5,319 bases of DNA, from positions 1 through 5,319 of the forward strand of contig CALNCF010000437.1 in assembly GCA_937875035.1 (NCBI GenBank). The letters run 5' to 3'. Shown here piece by piece: positions 1 through 5,319 of the stretch; position 1 is the first letter of the stretch, and every line of letters begins with the position of its first letter. The translations under genes were made by a program, and so were the position numbers. Source of the DNA: an uncultured Sphingobacteriaceae bacterium (GTDB lineage: Bacteria; Bacteroidota; Bacteroidia; Sphingobacteriales; Sphingobacteriaceae). The notes under the pieces were generated by a model. The model had not been told where the DNA came from and searched no databases. It saw only the letters and a program-made list of their open reading frames with translations.

Positions 1-67
1 GAGGCAAGGGATTGTTCAGCTCTTTCGCGTGCTCCGCGTAATTTCTTCCGATGGCAATGATCTTCAT
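1..67 (-). CDS. FAH-family hydrolase/isomerase, N-terminal fragment (cut by window edge)
   Basis: Reading the minus strand from an ATG at 67-65 gives 22 codons that run off the left edge, beginning MKIIAIGRNYAEHAKEL. The IGRNYxxHAxEL pattern is the typical start of the fumarylacetoacetate hydrolase (FAH) / 2-keto-4-pentenoate hydratase family in bacteria. Members are soluble, metal-dependent enzymes that cleave or isomerise beta-diketo or 2-keto acids, for instance in aromatic amino acid breakdown. The metal-binding acidic residues lie further into the protein and are outside the window, so the exact reaction cannot be assigned. The gene lies downstream of the cupredoxin gene on the same strand but behind a strong terminator, so it probably has its own promoter in 68-160. 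The family call rests on a short N-terminal signature only. Confidence 0.72.
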   Translation of the reverse strand, partial: MKIIAIGRNYAEHAKELNNPLP

Positions 68-109
68 TCGTTTATGCTTAGTATGTTTTGCGATATAGCC
101 TCATAGCCG

Positions 110-124
110 TAGCGCCAGGCGCTA
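110..124. promoter_or_regulatory. Perfect 15-nt palindrome upstream of the FAH gene (possible operator)
   Basis: TAGCGCCAGGCGCTA is a perfect inverted repeat with 7-nt arms around one central A. It lies 42 bases upstream of the FAH start codon. On the minus strand it abuts and overlaps by two bases a weak promoter-like pair: TTTT at 155-152 and TATCTTTA at 130-123, about 20 nt apart. That position, at a presumed transcription start, would suit a repressor site. It could equally be a small RNA hairpin or part of a dispersed palindromic repeat. The palindrome is seen directly; its function is inference. Confidence 0.35.
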
Positions 125-159
125 AAGATATTGAAATACTTGCAGCGACTGAAAATCTC

Positions 160-194
160 AAAAAAAAACCTTCCCGGTATGAGAAGGTTTTTTT
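160..194 (-). terminator. Rho-independent terminator after the cupredoxin gene
   Basis: On the minus strand the hairpin begins 19 bases after the TAA stop of the cupredoxin gene. The arms are AAAAAAACCTTC (194-183) and GAAGGTTTTTTT (173-162), with a 9-nt loop, and the U-tract on the minus strand is nine bases long (168-160). The A-tract and T-tract on both sides make it able to work in both directions, but no plus-strand gene is seen upstream of it. It separates the cupredoxin gene from the FAH gene downstream. Confidence 0.85.
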
Positions 195-213
195 GAACAA
201 TCGTGTATATTTT

Positions 214-846
214 TTACTGGATAGAGATCCGTTTCATGGATGATTCGGAACCGATGGATACTTTCACGAAGTACAGCCCTTTTGATACGCGGGAAGGTAT
301 TGCCAGCGACTGGTTGTATTCGCCGGAGCTGAGCCGGTCGTTGAGCAGGGTGGCTACTTCATTACCTAATACATCGATCAGCTTTACCGTTACCATATTG
401 TCTTTTTTCAGGTTGAAGATCACGGAGATCTTTTCGGTTGCCGGGTTCGGGTATACCTGGATGGCGCTGAGGCCAGCATTATTCTTTGTTACGCCGGTGC
501 TTGCCGTTACGGTAATTTTCCCGGTCTGCCCTGCCGGGTAGCTGTTTGCCGTGGCGTGGGCATTGCAATAAAAGGTAAAAGCCCCTGGCTGTGTGAAGAC
601 CAGCTTGAAAGACCCGTTCATAGGCAGGGCATTTACCGCTCCTGCAAATGGTCCGTTATCGAAGATCGTCGGATGGGAAACAGATGTGCTGTTCCTGAAT
701 TCTACCGTATCGCCGGTATTGATGCTTAAATCCTGTGGAGAATACCGGAAGGGGTTGCTCAGGGCAGTAACCACGTGCTTCGTTTGAGCGAAAACCAGTG
801 TGCCGGCTCCCACCAAAAGGATCAATAAAAGGTAGATTTTTTTCAT
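214..846 (-). CDS. Secreted cupredoxin-like protein with type IX secretion sorting domain
   Basis: A 210-residue exported protein. Residues 1-20 form a signal peptide (MKK, a hydrophobic stretch, then FAQ with cleavage likely near residue 20-21). Residues about 24-114 form a plastocyanin/azurin-type cupredoxin domain: a beta-rich segment with INTGDTVEF, His58 in SVSHPT, then FYCNAH giving Cys94 and His97, the usual type 1 copper ligands. The residue that aligns with the axial Met (normally G-M-x-G) is Gln107 in AGQTGKITV. Residues about 129-210 form a T9SS type A sorting domain, with YPNPA at 132-136, VKLIDVLGNEVATL, and the final KGLYFVKVSIG...KRISIQ. Such domains direct export across the outer membrane by the type IX system and are usually cleaved off. 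The mature protein is therefore probably a cell-surface or secreted electron-transfer or copper-binding protein; its partner is unknown. The ATG at 846 is chosen because it gives a clean signal peptide and sits 17 nt from a promoter box. The gene has its own terminator and appears monocistronic. Confidence 0.9.
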   Translation of the reverse strand: MKKIYLLLILLVGAGTLVFAQTKHVVTALSNPFRYSPQDLSINTGDTVEFRNSTSVSHPTIFDNGPFAGAVNALPMNGSFKLVFTQPGAFTFYCNAHATANSYPAGQTGKITVTASTGVTKNNAGLSAIQVYPNPATEKISVIFNLKKDNMVTVKLIDVLGNEVATLLNDRLSSGEYNQSLAIPSRVSKGLYFVKVSIGSESSMKRISIQ

Positions 847-863
847 CCGGTGATATTTTGTAT

Positions 864-871
864 CAAAAATA
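864..871 (-). promoter_or_regulatory. Promoter -7 box of the cupredoxin gene
   Basis: TATTTTTG on the minus strand is an exact match to the Bacteroidota -7 consensus TAnnTTTG. It ends 17 nt before the ATG at 846. No clear TTTG or TTG is present at the expected -33 position (around 890-895, which is GC-rich), so the promoter is supported by one box only. No Shine-Dalgarno sequence lies between it and the start codon. Confidence 0.5.
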
Positions 872-987
872 AGTTAAAAAAACAATAATCCCACCCGGGG
901 CTGTAACAATTTTGTGCCCAATAAATCAGGGGCTTGCCCTTTTTCATAAGGGGTGTGTTCTGCCCTGGTTCTTAGGGAAATAAAGTA

Positions 988-1019
988 TTTGGCTAAATGA
1001 TAAGCAAGTAATACATTTG
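988..1019 (+). promoter_or_regulatory. kup promoter (Bacteroidota type)
   Basis: TTTG at 988-991 and TACATTTG at 1012-1019 are separated by 20 nt, an exact match to both halves of the Bacteroidota housekeeping promoter (TTTG / TAnnTTTG). Transcription would start at about 1022-1026, giving a leader of only about 13-17 nt before the GTG at 1039. The leader has no Shine-Dalgarno sequence and no room for a riboswitch. Confidence 0.72.
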
Positions 1020-1038
1020 GGGCGCTTATTCAGCAATT

Positions 1039-2976
1039 GTGGAACACAGAAAACTAAATCGGTTATCCGCCGCCGGGGTCTTAATTACACTTGGAATTAT
1101 TTTCGGCGATATTGGCACTTCACCTCTTTACGTATTAAAGGCGATCATCGGAGAGGGCCACGAAATTAAAAGAGCCATTGTTTACGGGGGGATCTCCTGT
1201 ATCTTCTGGACCCTCACCCTTCAGACCACTGTCAAATACGTTCTTATTACCCTCCGGGCTGATAATAAGGGAGAAGGGGGCATCTTTTCCCTCTACACCC
1301 TGGTGAGGCGTAAGGCCAAATGGCTCATTATCCCTGCCCTGATCGGCGGGAGCACCCTGCTGGCCGACGGCATTATCACACCCCCGATCTCTGTTTCTTC
1401 AGCCATCGAAGGCTTGCAGATGATCTACCCGGATATACAGACCGTGCCGATCGTGCTGCTAATCATTACGGGACTTTTCGTGATGCAGCAGCTGGGCTCG
1501 AGCCTGGTGGGCAAGGCTTTCGGACCGATCATGTTCCTTTGGTTCTCCATGTTGGCGATCCTCGGCGTCAGCCAGATCATCCTGCACCCGGAGATATTCA
1601 AAGCCCTGAACCCGGTATATGGGTGGAGGCTGCTGACCGACAACCCGGGAGGCTTCTGGATCCTTGGAGCGGTGTTTCTGTGTACCACGGGAGCGGAGGC
1701 CTTATATTCGGATCTTGGGCACTGTGGCCGTAAGAATATCCGCGTTAGCTGGATATTCGTTAAATCCTGCTTGTTACTGAACTATTTCGGGCAAGGCGCC
1801 TGGCTGATCACCCAGGAGGGTACGATGCTTGGCGGTAACCCTTTCTATACCATTATGCCATCCTGGTTCATCCTGTACGGCATTACCCTGGCCACGCTGG
1901 CCGCGGTGATCGCCAGCCAGGCCATGATCAGCGGTTCATTCACCCTGATCTCGGAGGCGGTGCGCCTGAATGTATGGCCAAAGGTAAAGGTGATATACCC
2001 TTCGGATATGAAGGGGCAATTATACGTGCCGAGCATTAACTGGCTGCTTTGGGCGGGATGTTGTATCGTGGTGCTTTATTTCCAGGAATCGGCACACATG
2101 GAAGCCGCTTACGGGCTGGCCATTACCATGACCATGCTCATGACGACGATCTTGCTGACGGTTTTCCTGCTGAGCAGGGGTTTCTCCAGGTATGTCGCAG
2201 CTCTGGTGCTGGTTGTTTATGCCACGATCGAGATATCCTTCCTGGTCGCTAACCTGAGCAAGTTCACGCACGGTGGCTGGGTAACTATGGTGATCGGCTC
2301 CATCCTGTTCTCTGTAATGTGGGTATGGATCAAAGCGCGGAAGATCAGGAACCGTTATGTGAAGTTCGCGGAGCTCGACCATTACCTGCCGATCCTGAAC
2401 GAGCTGAGCCTCGACGAAACCGTACCGAAGTACGCTTCGCAACTGGTGTACCTGACCGGCTCGAATTTCGATTCGGAAATTGAATCCAAGATCATTTATT
2501 CCATCATACAAAAACAGCCTAAACGCGCCGATATCTATTGGTTCGTGCACGTGGATGTGGAGGATGAACCCTATAAGACCGAGTACAAGGTGCATCACCT
2601 GGTGCCGGGTAAGGTGATCCGTGTGGAGTTCAAGCTCGGGTTCCGGATCGAGCAGAAGATCAATATCCTGTTCCGGAGAGTCGTGGAGGATATGGTGAAG
2701 AACGGTGAGGTGGATATTACCAGCCGTTACGATTCCCTGAATAAGCACAATATCACCGGCGACTTCCGTTTCGTGGTGCTGGAGAAAAGGCTGTCTACAG
2801 AAAACTCCCTGTCGATCTACGAGAAGATCATCATGCAGATCTATTTCGTGCTGAAAAAATTAAGCCTGTCGGAAGAAAAGGGTTTCGGGCTCGACCTGAG
2901 CTTTGTTACCGTAGAGAGTGTACCGCTGGTGCTCTCGCAGGCCAAGAATTATGATCTCCGGAGGATCCCCGGATAA
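1039..2976 (+). CDS. kup: Kup-type low-affinity potassium uptake protein
   Basis: A 645-residue inner-membrane K+ transporter of the KUP/HAK/KT family, thought to work as a K+/H+ symporter. The hallmark motifs are all present and in order: GDIGTSPLY at 23-31 in helix 1, GEGGIFSL at 78-85, DGIITPPISVSSAIEG at 110-125, TGAEALYSDLGHCG at 217-230 and NYFGQGA at 248-254. Asp24, Glu124 and Glu220 match the conserved acidic residues implicated in K+ and proton coupling in the family. About 12 membrane helices occupy residues 11-430, followed by a soluble cytoplasmic C-terminal domain (about 431-645). The length is normal for the family. Start: GTG at 1039 is used because there is no in-frame ATG between the promoter and GDIGTSPLY, and the first 22 residues fit the usual short N-terminus. 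The gene stands alone between its own promoter and a hairpin terminator four bases after the stop. No frameshift or missing motif is seen. Confidence 0.97.
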   Translation: MEHRKLNRLSAAGVLITLGIIFGDIGTSPLYVLKAIIGEGHEIKRAIVYGGISCIFWTLTLQTTVKYVLITLRADNKGEGGIFSLYTLVRRKAKWLIIPALIGGSTLLADGIITPPISVSSAIEGLQMIYPDIQTVPIVLLIITGLFVMQQLGSSLVGKAFGPIMFLWFSMLAILGVSQIILHPEIFKALNPVYGWRLLTDNPGGFWILGAVFLCTTGAEALYSDLGHCGRKNIRVSWIFVKSCLLLNYFGQGAWLITQEGTMLGGNPFYTIMPSWFILYGITLATLAAVIASQAMISGSFTLISEAVRLNVWPKVKVIYPSDMKGQLYVPSINWLLWAGCCIVVLYFQESAHMEAAYGLAITMTMLMTTILLTVFLLSRGFSRYVAALVLVVYATIEISFLVANLSKFTHGGWVTMVIGSILFSVMWVWIKARKIRNRYVKFAELDHYLPILNELSLDETVPKYASQLVYLTGSNFDSEIESKIIYSIIQKQPKRADIYWFVHVDVEDEPYKTEYKVHHLVPGKVIRVEFKLGFRIEQKINILFRRVVEDMVKNGEVDITSRYDSLNKHNITGDFRFVVLEKRLSTENSLSIYEKIIMQIYFVLKKLSLSEEKGFGLDLSFVTVESVPLVLSQAKNYDLRRIPG

Positions 2977-2979
2977 ATG

Positions 2980-3005
2980 AAAGTCCCGGCCACCCGGGAC
3001 TTTTT
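2980..3005 (+). terminator. Rho-independent terminator of kup, probably shared by the convergent permease gene
   Basis: AAAGTCCCGG (2980-2989) pairs perfectly with CCGGGACTTT (2994-3003) around the 4-nt loop CCAC, a 10-bp stem followed by a T-run (3001-3005). It starts four bases after the kup TAA. Read on the minus strand the same stem is followed by TTTCATTT, a weaker U-tract, so it may also stop transcription of the amino acid permease gene that ends at 3079. No other hairpin terminator is seen in 2977-3078. Confidence 0.88.
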
Positions 3006-3078
3006 AGTTCAGAACATTTTTATAGCTGCCTGCGGGATGGTTGTGTTCACATGGTCCCGATATTCAGTGCCTTTTGCT

Positions 3079-5010
3079 TCAGGATGCCTGGATGTTCCGG
3101 AGCTTGCTCCGACGGTATCCGTAAGAGAAATAGATCAGCAGGCCGACTACCAGCCAGATGCCGAAGCCTATCCAGTTAGAAAGTCCTAATTCAGACATCA
3201 TATATAAGCAGCAGACCAGCCCGAGCAAAGGGATCATGGAGAGGTTGCGTGTATAGGCGAAGAACGCCAGCACAAGGCAGACCATGAAAAATATCCACAG
3301 CGGAATTTTGTGCTTGAACAAATGCCATCCTGCTTCGTAGATCTGCGTTTGGGGCAGACCGGTGGCAAGCAGGGCGCTTTCGTACCGGACAGGCTCCAGG
3401 CTTTCGAGGTAGGAAACCAGGTCGGACTGGTGCGCGCTGTAACCCGTTGGGTCGTTCGCGATGACCGACTGCCGTACCTGCTCCAGCTCTTCTGTATGCA
3501 GCGATGTGATAAATGGTGTGGCTTCGTAGATCTTTGGCTTATTCATGATGAAATCGGCCGCGGTATCTTTTTCGTACACCCAGAAATAGGTGATCCCTGC
3601 CAGCAGCATCAAAGGGAAAATATAACGGGCGTTCAGGTAAGGCGTTTTGAATTTACCGCGCTGCACATTCGGGTCGTTCTGCAGCTTCAATACCCCGGCG
3701 CATACCAGCACAAAGGCGAAGAGGGTCCCGATGCTGCACAGGTCGGTCACGATGGTGAGGTTCATGAACAGGGAAGGAACCGCGACCACGAAACCGGTGA
3801 CAATGGTAGCAAAGGATGGGGTATGGTATTTTGGGTGTATCTTAGAGAATGATTTCGGGAGAAGGCCGTCGCGGCTCATGCTCATCCATATTCTCGGCTG
3901 TCCCATCTGGAATACCAGCAGCACGCTGGCCATGGCTACGATCGCGCTGATGCCGATAATGCCCGACAGCCATTTGAGGTTAAGACGATCGAACACGAAA
4001 GCCAGGGGATCGCCCACTGAGAGGTAATTGTATTTCACCATGCCCGTAAGCACGAGGGCAATGGCAATGTATAGGATGGTACAGATGATAATGGCCCACA
4101 TCATGCTTCGCGGAAGATCGCGCTGCGGATTCTTACACTCTTCGGCGGTTGTCGAGATCGCGTCGAAGCCTATGTAGGCAAAGAACACGGCCGATACACC
4201 CTTCAGGATCCCCGAGATGCCGTTCGGCGCGAAGGGATTCCAGTTTTCTGTATCTACATAAAAAATACCTACGGAAATAACCAGCAGTATAATAGCCAGC
4301 TTAATGATGACCATGGCATTGCTGGCGTTCCTCGATTCTTTCATCCCCCGGTATACCAGCCAGGTGATCAGTACAATGATCATCAGAGCAGGGATGTCGA
4401 GCACCATGTGCAGCCCGAGGAATTGAGGCGCGGTGATCCAGGCGTTGTAGGAAAGCTTGGTGGCTTCGTCCAGGTTTTCGAACACCTTGCCGCTTTCCAG
4501 CAGCCTGGTGGCCTGCTCAAAACCCTTGTGTGCGGTGAGGTAATCCATCGTCATCCAGTCGGGCAGGTGAATGCCCGTGCTCCCGAGGAAGCCCGTGAAA
4601 TAGTCGGACCAGGAGATGGCGACGGTAATGTTCCCGATACCGTACTCCATGATGAGAGACCAGCCGATGACCCAGGCAACGAGTTCGCCAAAGGCTACAT
4701 ACGAATAGGTGTACGCGCTTCCGGATACGGGTACCATCGATGCAAATTCTGCGTATGCGAAAGCTGCGAATCCGCAGGCCAGGGCAGTGAACATGAAGAG
4801 ATAGATGACTGCCGGTCCGCCGTCGGCGCTGGCTTTACCGATGGTGCTGAAAATCCCGGCGCCGATAATAGCGGCAATTCCGAACGCGGTAAGGTCACGT
4901 ACACCGAGCGTTTTTTTGAGTCCGCCCGTATGACCGTGGTCTCCGCCTGTACGGCTGAGATCACTTAGAATTCCCGCAACAGTTTTTTTGCGGAAGAGGT
5001 TCTTGAACAT
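3079..5010 (-). CDS. APC-superfamily amino acid permease, CAT-like, with inserted domain
   Basis: A 643-residue inner-membrane amino acid transporter of the APC superfamily, closest in feel to the cationic amino acid transporter (CAT/YfnA) family. Helix 1 carries the substrate-binding motif IIGAGIF (48-54). Helix 6 carries FFAYIGFDAISTTAEE (276-291), followed by the conserved KNPQRDLP (293-300). The segment MSRDGLLP (378-385) and the C-terminal LLIYFSYGYRRS (624-635) are also CAT-like. About 14 hydrophobic segments are visible: near 40, 68, 105, 199, 233, 268, 304, 347, 399, 422, 463, 570, 592 and 612. Two long hydrophilic stretches stand out: 143-198, after the third helix, and 480-568, flanked by two helices that the shorter 12-helix relatives seem to lack. 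The substrate cannot be read from sequence; a neutral or cationic amino acid is the family expectation. ATG at 5010 gives a normal N-terminus and lies 16 nt from a promoter box. It is convergent with kup and divergent from the PAP2 gene, so probably monocistronic. Confidence 0.92.
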   Translation of the reverse strand: MFKNLFRKKTVAGILSDLSRTGGDHGHTGGLKKTLGVRDLTAFGIAAIIGAGIFSTIGKASADGGPAVIYLFMFTALACGFAAFAYAEFASMVPVSGSAYTYSYVAFGELVAWVIGWSLIMEYGIGNITVAISWSDYFTGFLGSTGIHLPDWMTMDYLTAHKGFEQATRLLESGKVFENLDEATKLSYNAWITAPQFLGLHMVLDIPALMIIVLITWLVYRGMKESRNASNAMVIIKLAIILLVISVGIFYVDTENWNPFAPNGISGILKGVSAVFFAYIGFDAISTTAEECKNPQRDLPRSMMWAIIICTILYIAIALVLTGMVKYNYLSVGDPLAFVFDRLNLKWLSGIIGISAIVAMASVLLVFQMGQPRIWMSMSRDGLLPKSFSKIHPKYHTPSFATIVTGFVVAVPSLFMNLTIVTDLCSIGTLFAFVLVCAGVLKLQNDPNVQRGKFKTPYLNARYIFPLMLLAGITYFWVYEKDTAADFIMNKPKIYEATPFITSLHTEELEQVRQSVIANDPTGYSAHQSDLVSYLESLEPVRYESALLATGLPQTQIYEAGWHLFKHKIPLWIFFMVCLVLAFFAYTRNLSMIPLLGLVCCLYMMSELGLSNWIGFGIWLVVGLLIYFSYGYRRSKLRNIQAS

Positions 5011-5026
5011 CTTTTATACCTTGGGT

Positions 5027-5057
5027 TAAACGTATGAAAGTAGAATTTTCTGCCAAA
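5027..5057 (-). promoter_or_regulatory. Promoter of the amino acid permease gene
   Basis: On the minus strand TTTG (5057-5054) is followed after 19 nt by TACGTTTA (5034-5027), which matches the Bacteroidota -7 consensus TAnnTTTG except for the final base. The box ends 16 nt before the ATG at 5010. There is no Shine-Dalgarno sequence in the short leader, which is A-rich just before the start codon. Confidence 0.58.
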
Positions 5058-5089
5058 ACAAAAAAATAAATATTAACGGGTACTCTTTC

Positions 5090-5097
5090 TATATTTG
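5090..5097 (+). promoter_or_regulatory. Promoter -7 box of the PAP2 gene
   Basis: TATATTTG is an exact match to TAnnTTTG and ends 18 nt before the ATG at 5116. The expected -33 region (about 5064-5070) is only A-rich, with no TTTG, so support comes from the -7 box and its position. The last four bases of the box form part of the 11-nt palindrome TTTGTTACAAA (5094-5104). Confidence 0.5.
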
Positions 5098-5115
5098 TTA
5101 CAAACCCTGTCCGGC

Positions 5116-5319
5116 ATGTTAGCGACGATCAAACAACACAAACTCTTTTTCTTCTTATATTTTATTTTCCTCCTGATCATGCTGTTCCTGCAACTGAATT
5201 ATTCCAAACAGGAATTATTCCTCTGGGTGAACGGTCATCATACTCCGCTGGCCGACCGCTTTTTCTATTACTATACAGATTTCGGCGATGGCATTACCTT
5301 CCTGGTGATCGCTGCCATT
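5116..5319 (+). CDS. PAP2-family membrane phosphatase, N-terminal fragment (cut by window edge)
   Basis: An open frame of 68 codons from ATG at 5116 runs off the right edge without a stop. Residues 10-27 are a strongly hydrophobic first membrane helix. After it comes LFLWVNGHHTPLADRFFYYY (34-53), then TDFGDG, which resembles the N-terminal part of PAP2 (type 2 phosphatidic acid phosphatase) proteins in Bacteroidota, where a FLxxNGxHxPxxD...xxxxGDG pattern precedes the second helix. Family members dephosphorylate lipid phosphates or undecaprenyl pyrophosphate at the membrane. The catalytic motifs (KxxxxxxRP, PSGH, SRxxxxxHxxxD) would lie beyond the window, so activity and substrate cannot be judged. 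It is transcribed divergently from the permease gene from its own promoter-like box. Confidence 0.75.
   Translation, partial: MLATIKQHKLFFFLYFIFLLIMLFLQLNYSKQELFLWVNGHHTPLADRFFYYYTDFGDGITFLVIAAI

Noticed and set aside
64..213. A minus-strand frame stays open from just after the cupredoxin stop codon to a TGA that overlaps the FAH ATG (ATGA overlap), suggesting a small coupled gene.
   Set aside because: It has no start codon with a plausible initiation site, runs straight through the hairpin terminator at 160-194, and its translation resembles no protein I recognise.
930..950. A small hairpin (AGGG, 5-nt loop, CCCT) followed by T's in the divergent promoter region, resembling a terminator.
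   Set aside because: The stem is only four base pairs and no gene ends nearby on either strand.
847..1038. A possible c-di-AMP or other riboswitch ahead of kup, as found before some K+ transporter genes.
   Set aside because: The best promoter leaves a leader of about 15 nt, and no structured conserved element is apparent in the rest of the intergenic region.
2020..2748. A 242-codon open frame antisense to kup.
   Set aside because: It lies wholly inside the well-supported kup gene; its predicted protein is rich in His, Asp and Arg without domains, as expected for a shadow frame. No promoter-like box precedes it.
2977..3189. A 70-codon plus-strand frame directly after the kup stop codon.
   Set aside because: Its first part is the terminator hairpin and the rest is antisense to the permease C-terminus; the apparent coupling to kup is accidental.
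4408..4968. A 186-codon plus-strand frame opposite the permease gene.
   Set aside because: It is the antisense shadow of a clearly conserved membrane protein and has no recognisable domain or initiation signals. The same applies to the frame at 3310-3852.
1039..5010. Idea that kup, the permease and the flanking genes form one functional system, such as an osmotic or stress island.
   Set aside because: The two transporter genes are convergent with a terminator between them and each has its own promoter; nothing in the sequence links their functions.

Overview
The window reads as ordinary chromosomal DNA of a member of the Bacteroidota, most likely a soil or freshwater Chitinophagaceae-type organism; the family-level placement is inference. 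The evidence is a secreted protein with a C-terminal type IX secretion (T9SS) sorting domain, promoters of the Bacteroidota type (TTTG, about 19-20 nt, TAnnTTTG), no recognisable Shine-Dalgarno sequence before any gene, and housekeeping proteins whose sequences resemble Bacteroidota versions. I see no rRNA, tRNA, CRISPR array, insertion sequence, phage gene or other sign of a mobile region.

Layout from left to right. Bases 1-67 (minus) are the first 22 codons of a fumarylacetoacetate hydrolase (FAH) family enzyme that continues beyond the left edge. Bases 68-213 are intergenic, with a perfect 15-nt palindrome and a strong hairpin terminator. Bases 214-846 (minus) encode a secreted cupredoxin (blue-copper-like) protein with a T9SS sorting tail. 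Bases 847-1038 hold divergent promoters. Bases 1039-2976 (plus) encode a complete Kup potassium transporter that starts at GTG. Bases 2977-3078 lie between two convergent genes and contain a hairpin terminator that may serve both. Bases 3079-5010 (minus) encode a complete APC-superfamily, CAT-type amino acid permease with an unusual insertion. Bases 5011-5115 hold a second pair of divergent promoters. Bases 5116-5319 (plus) are the N-terminal 68 codons of a PAP2-family membrane phosphatase cut by the right edge.

The genes look like single transcription units, each with its own promoter and in part its own terminator, and not like an operon or a functional system. Two are transporters (K+ and amino acids), one is a surface or secreted metalloprotein, and the two partial ones are a metabolic enzyme and a lipid or pyrophosphate phosphatase. 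No pathway links them in an obvious way. I did not find a new biological system here. The points most worth a second look are the apparent Gln in place of Met as axial copper ligand in the cupredoxin, the extra two-helix plus soluble-loop insertion in the permease, the very constant 16-19 nt distance from promoter box to start codon in four genes, and the palindrome upstream of the FAH gene.
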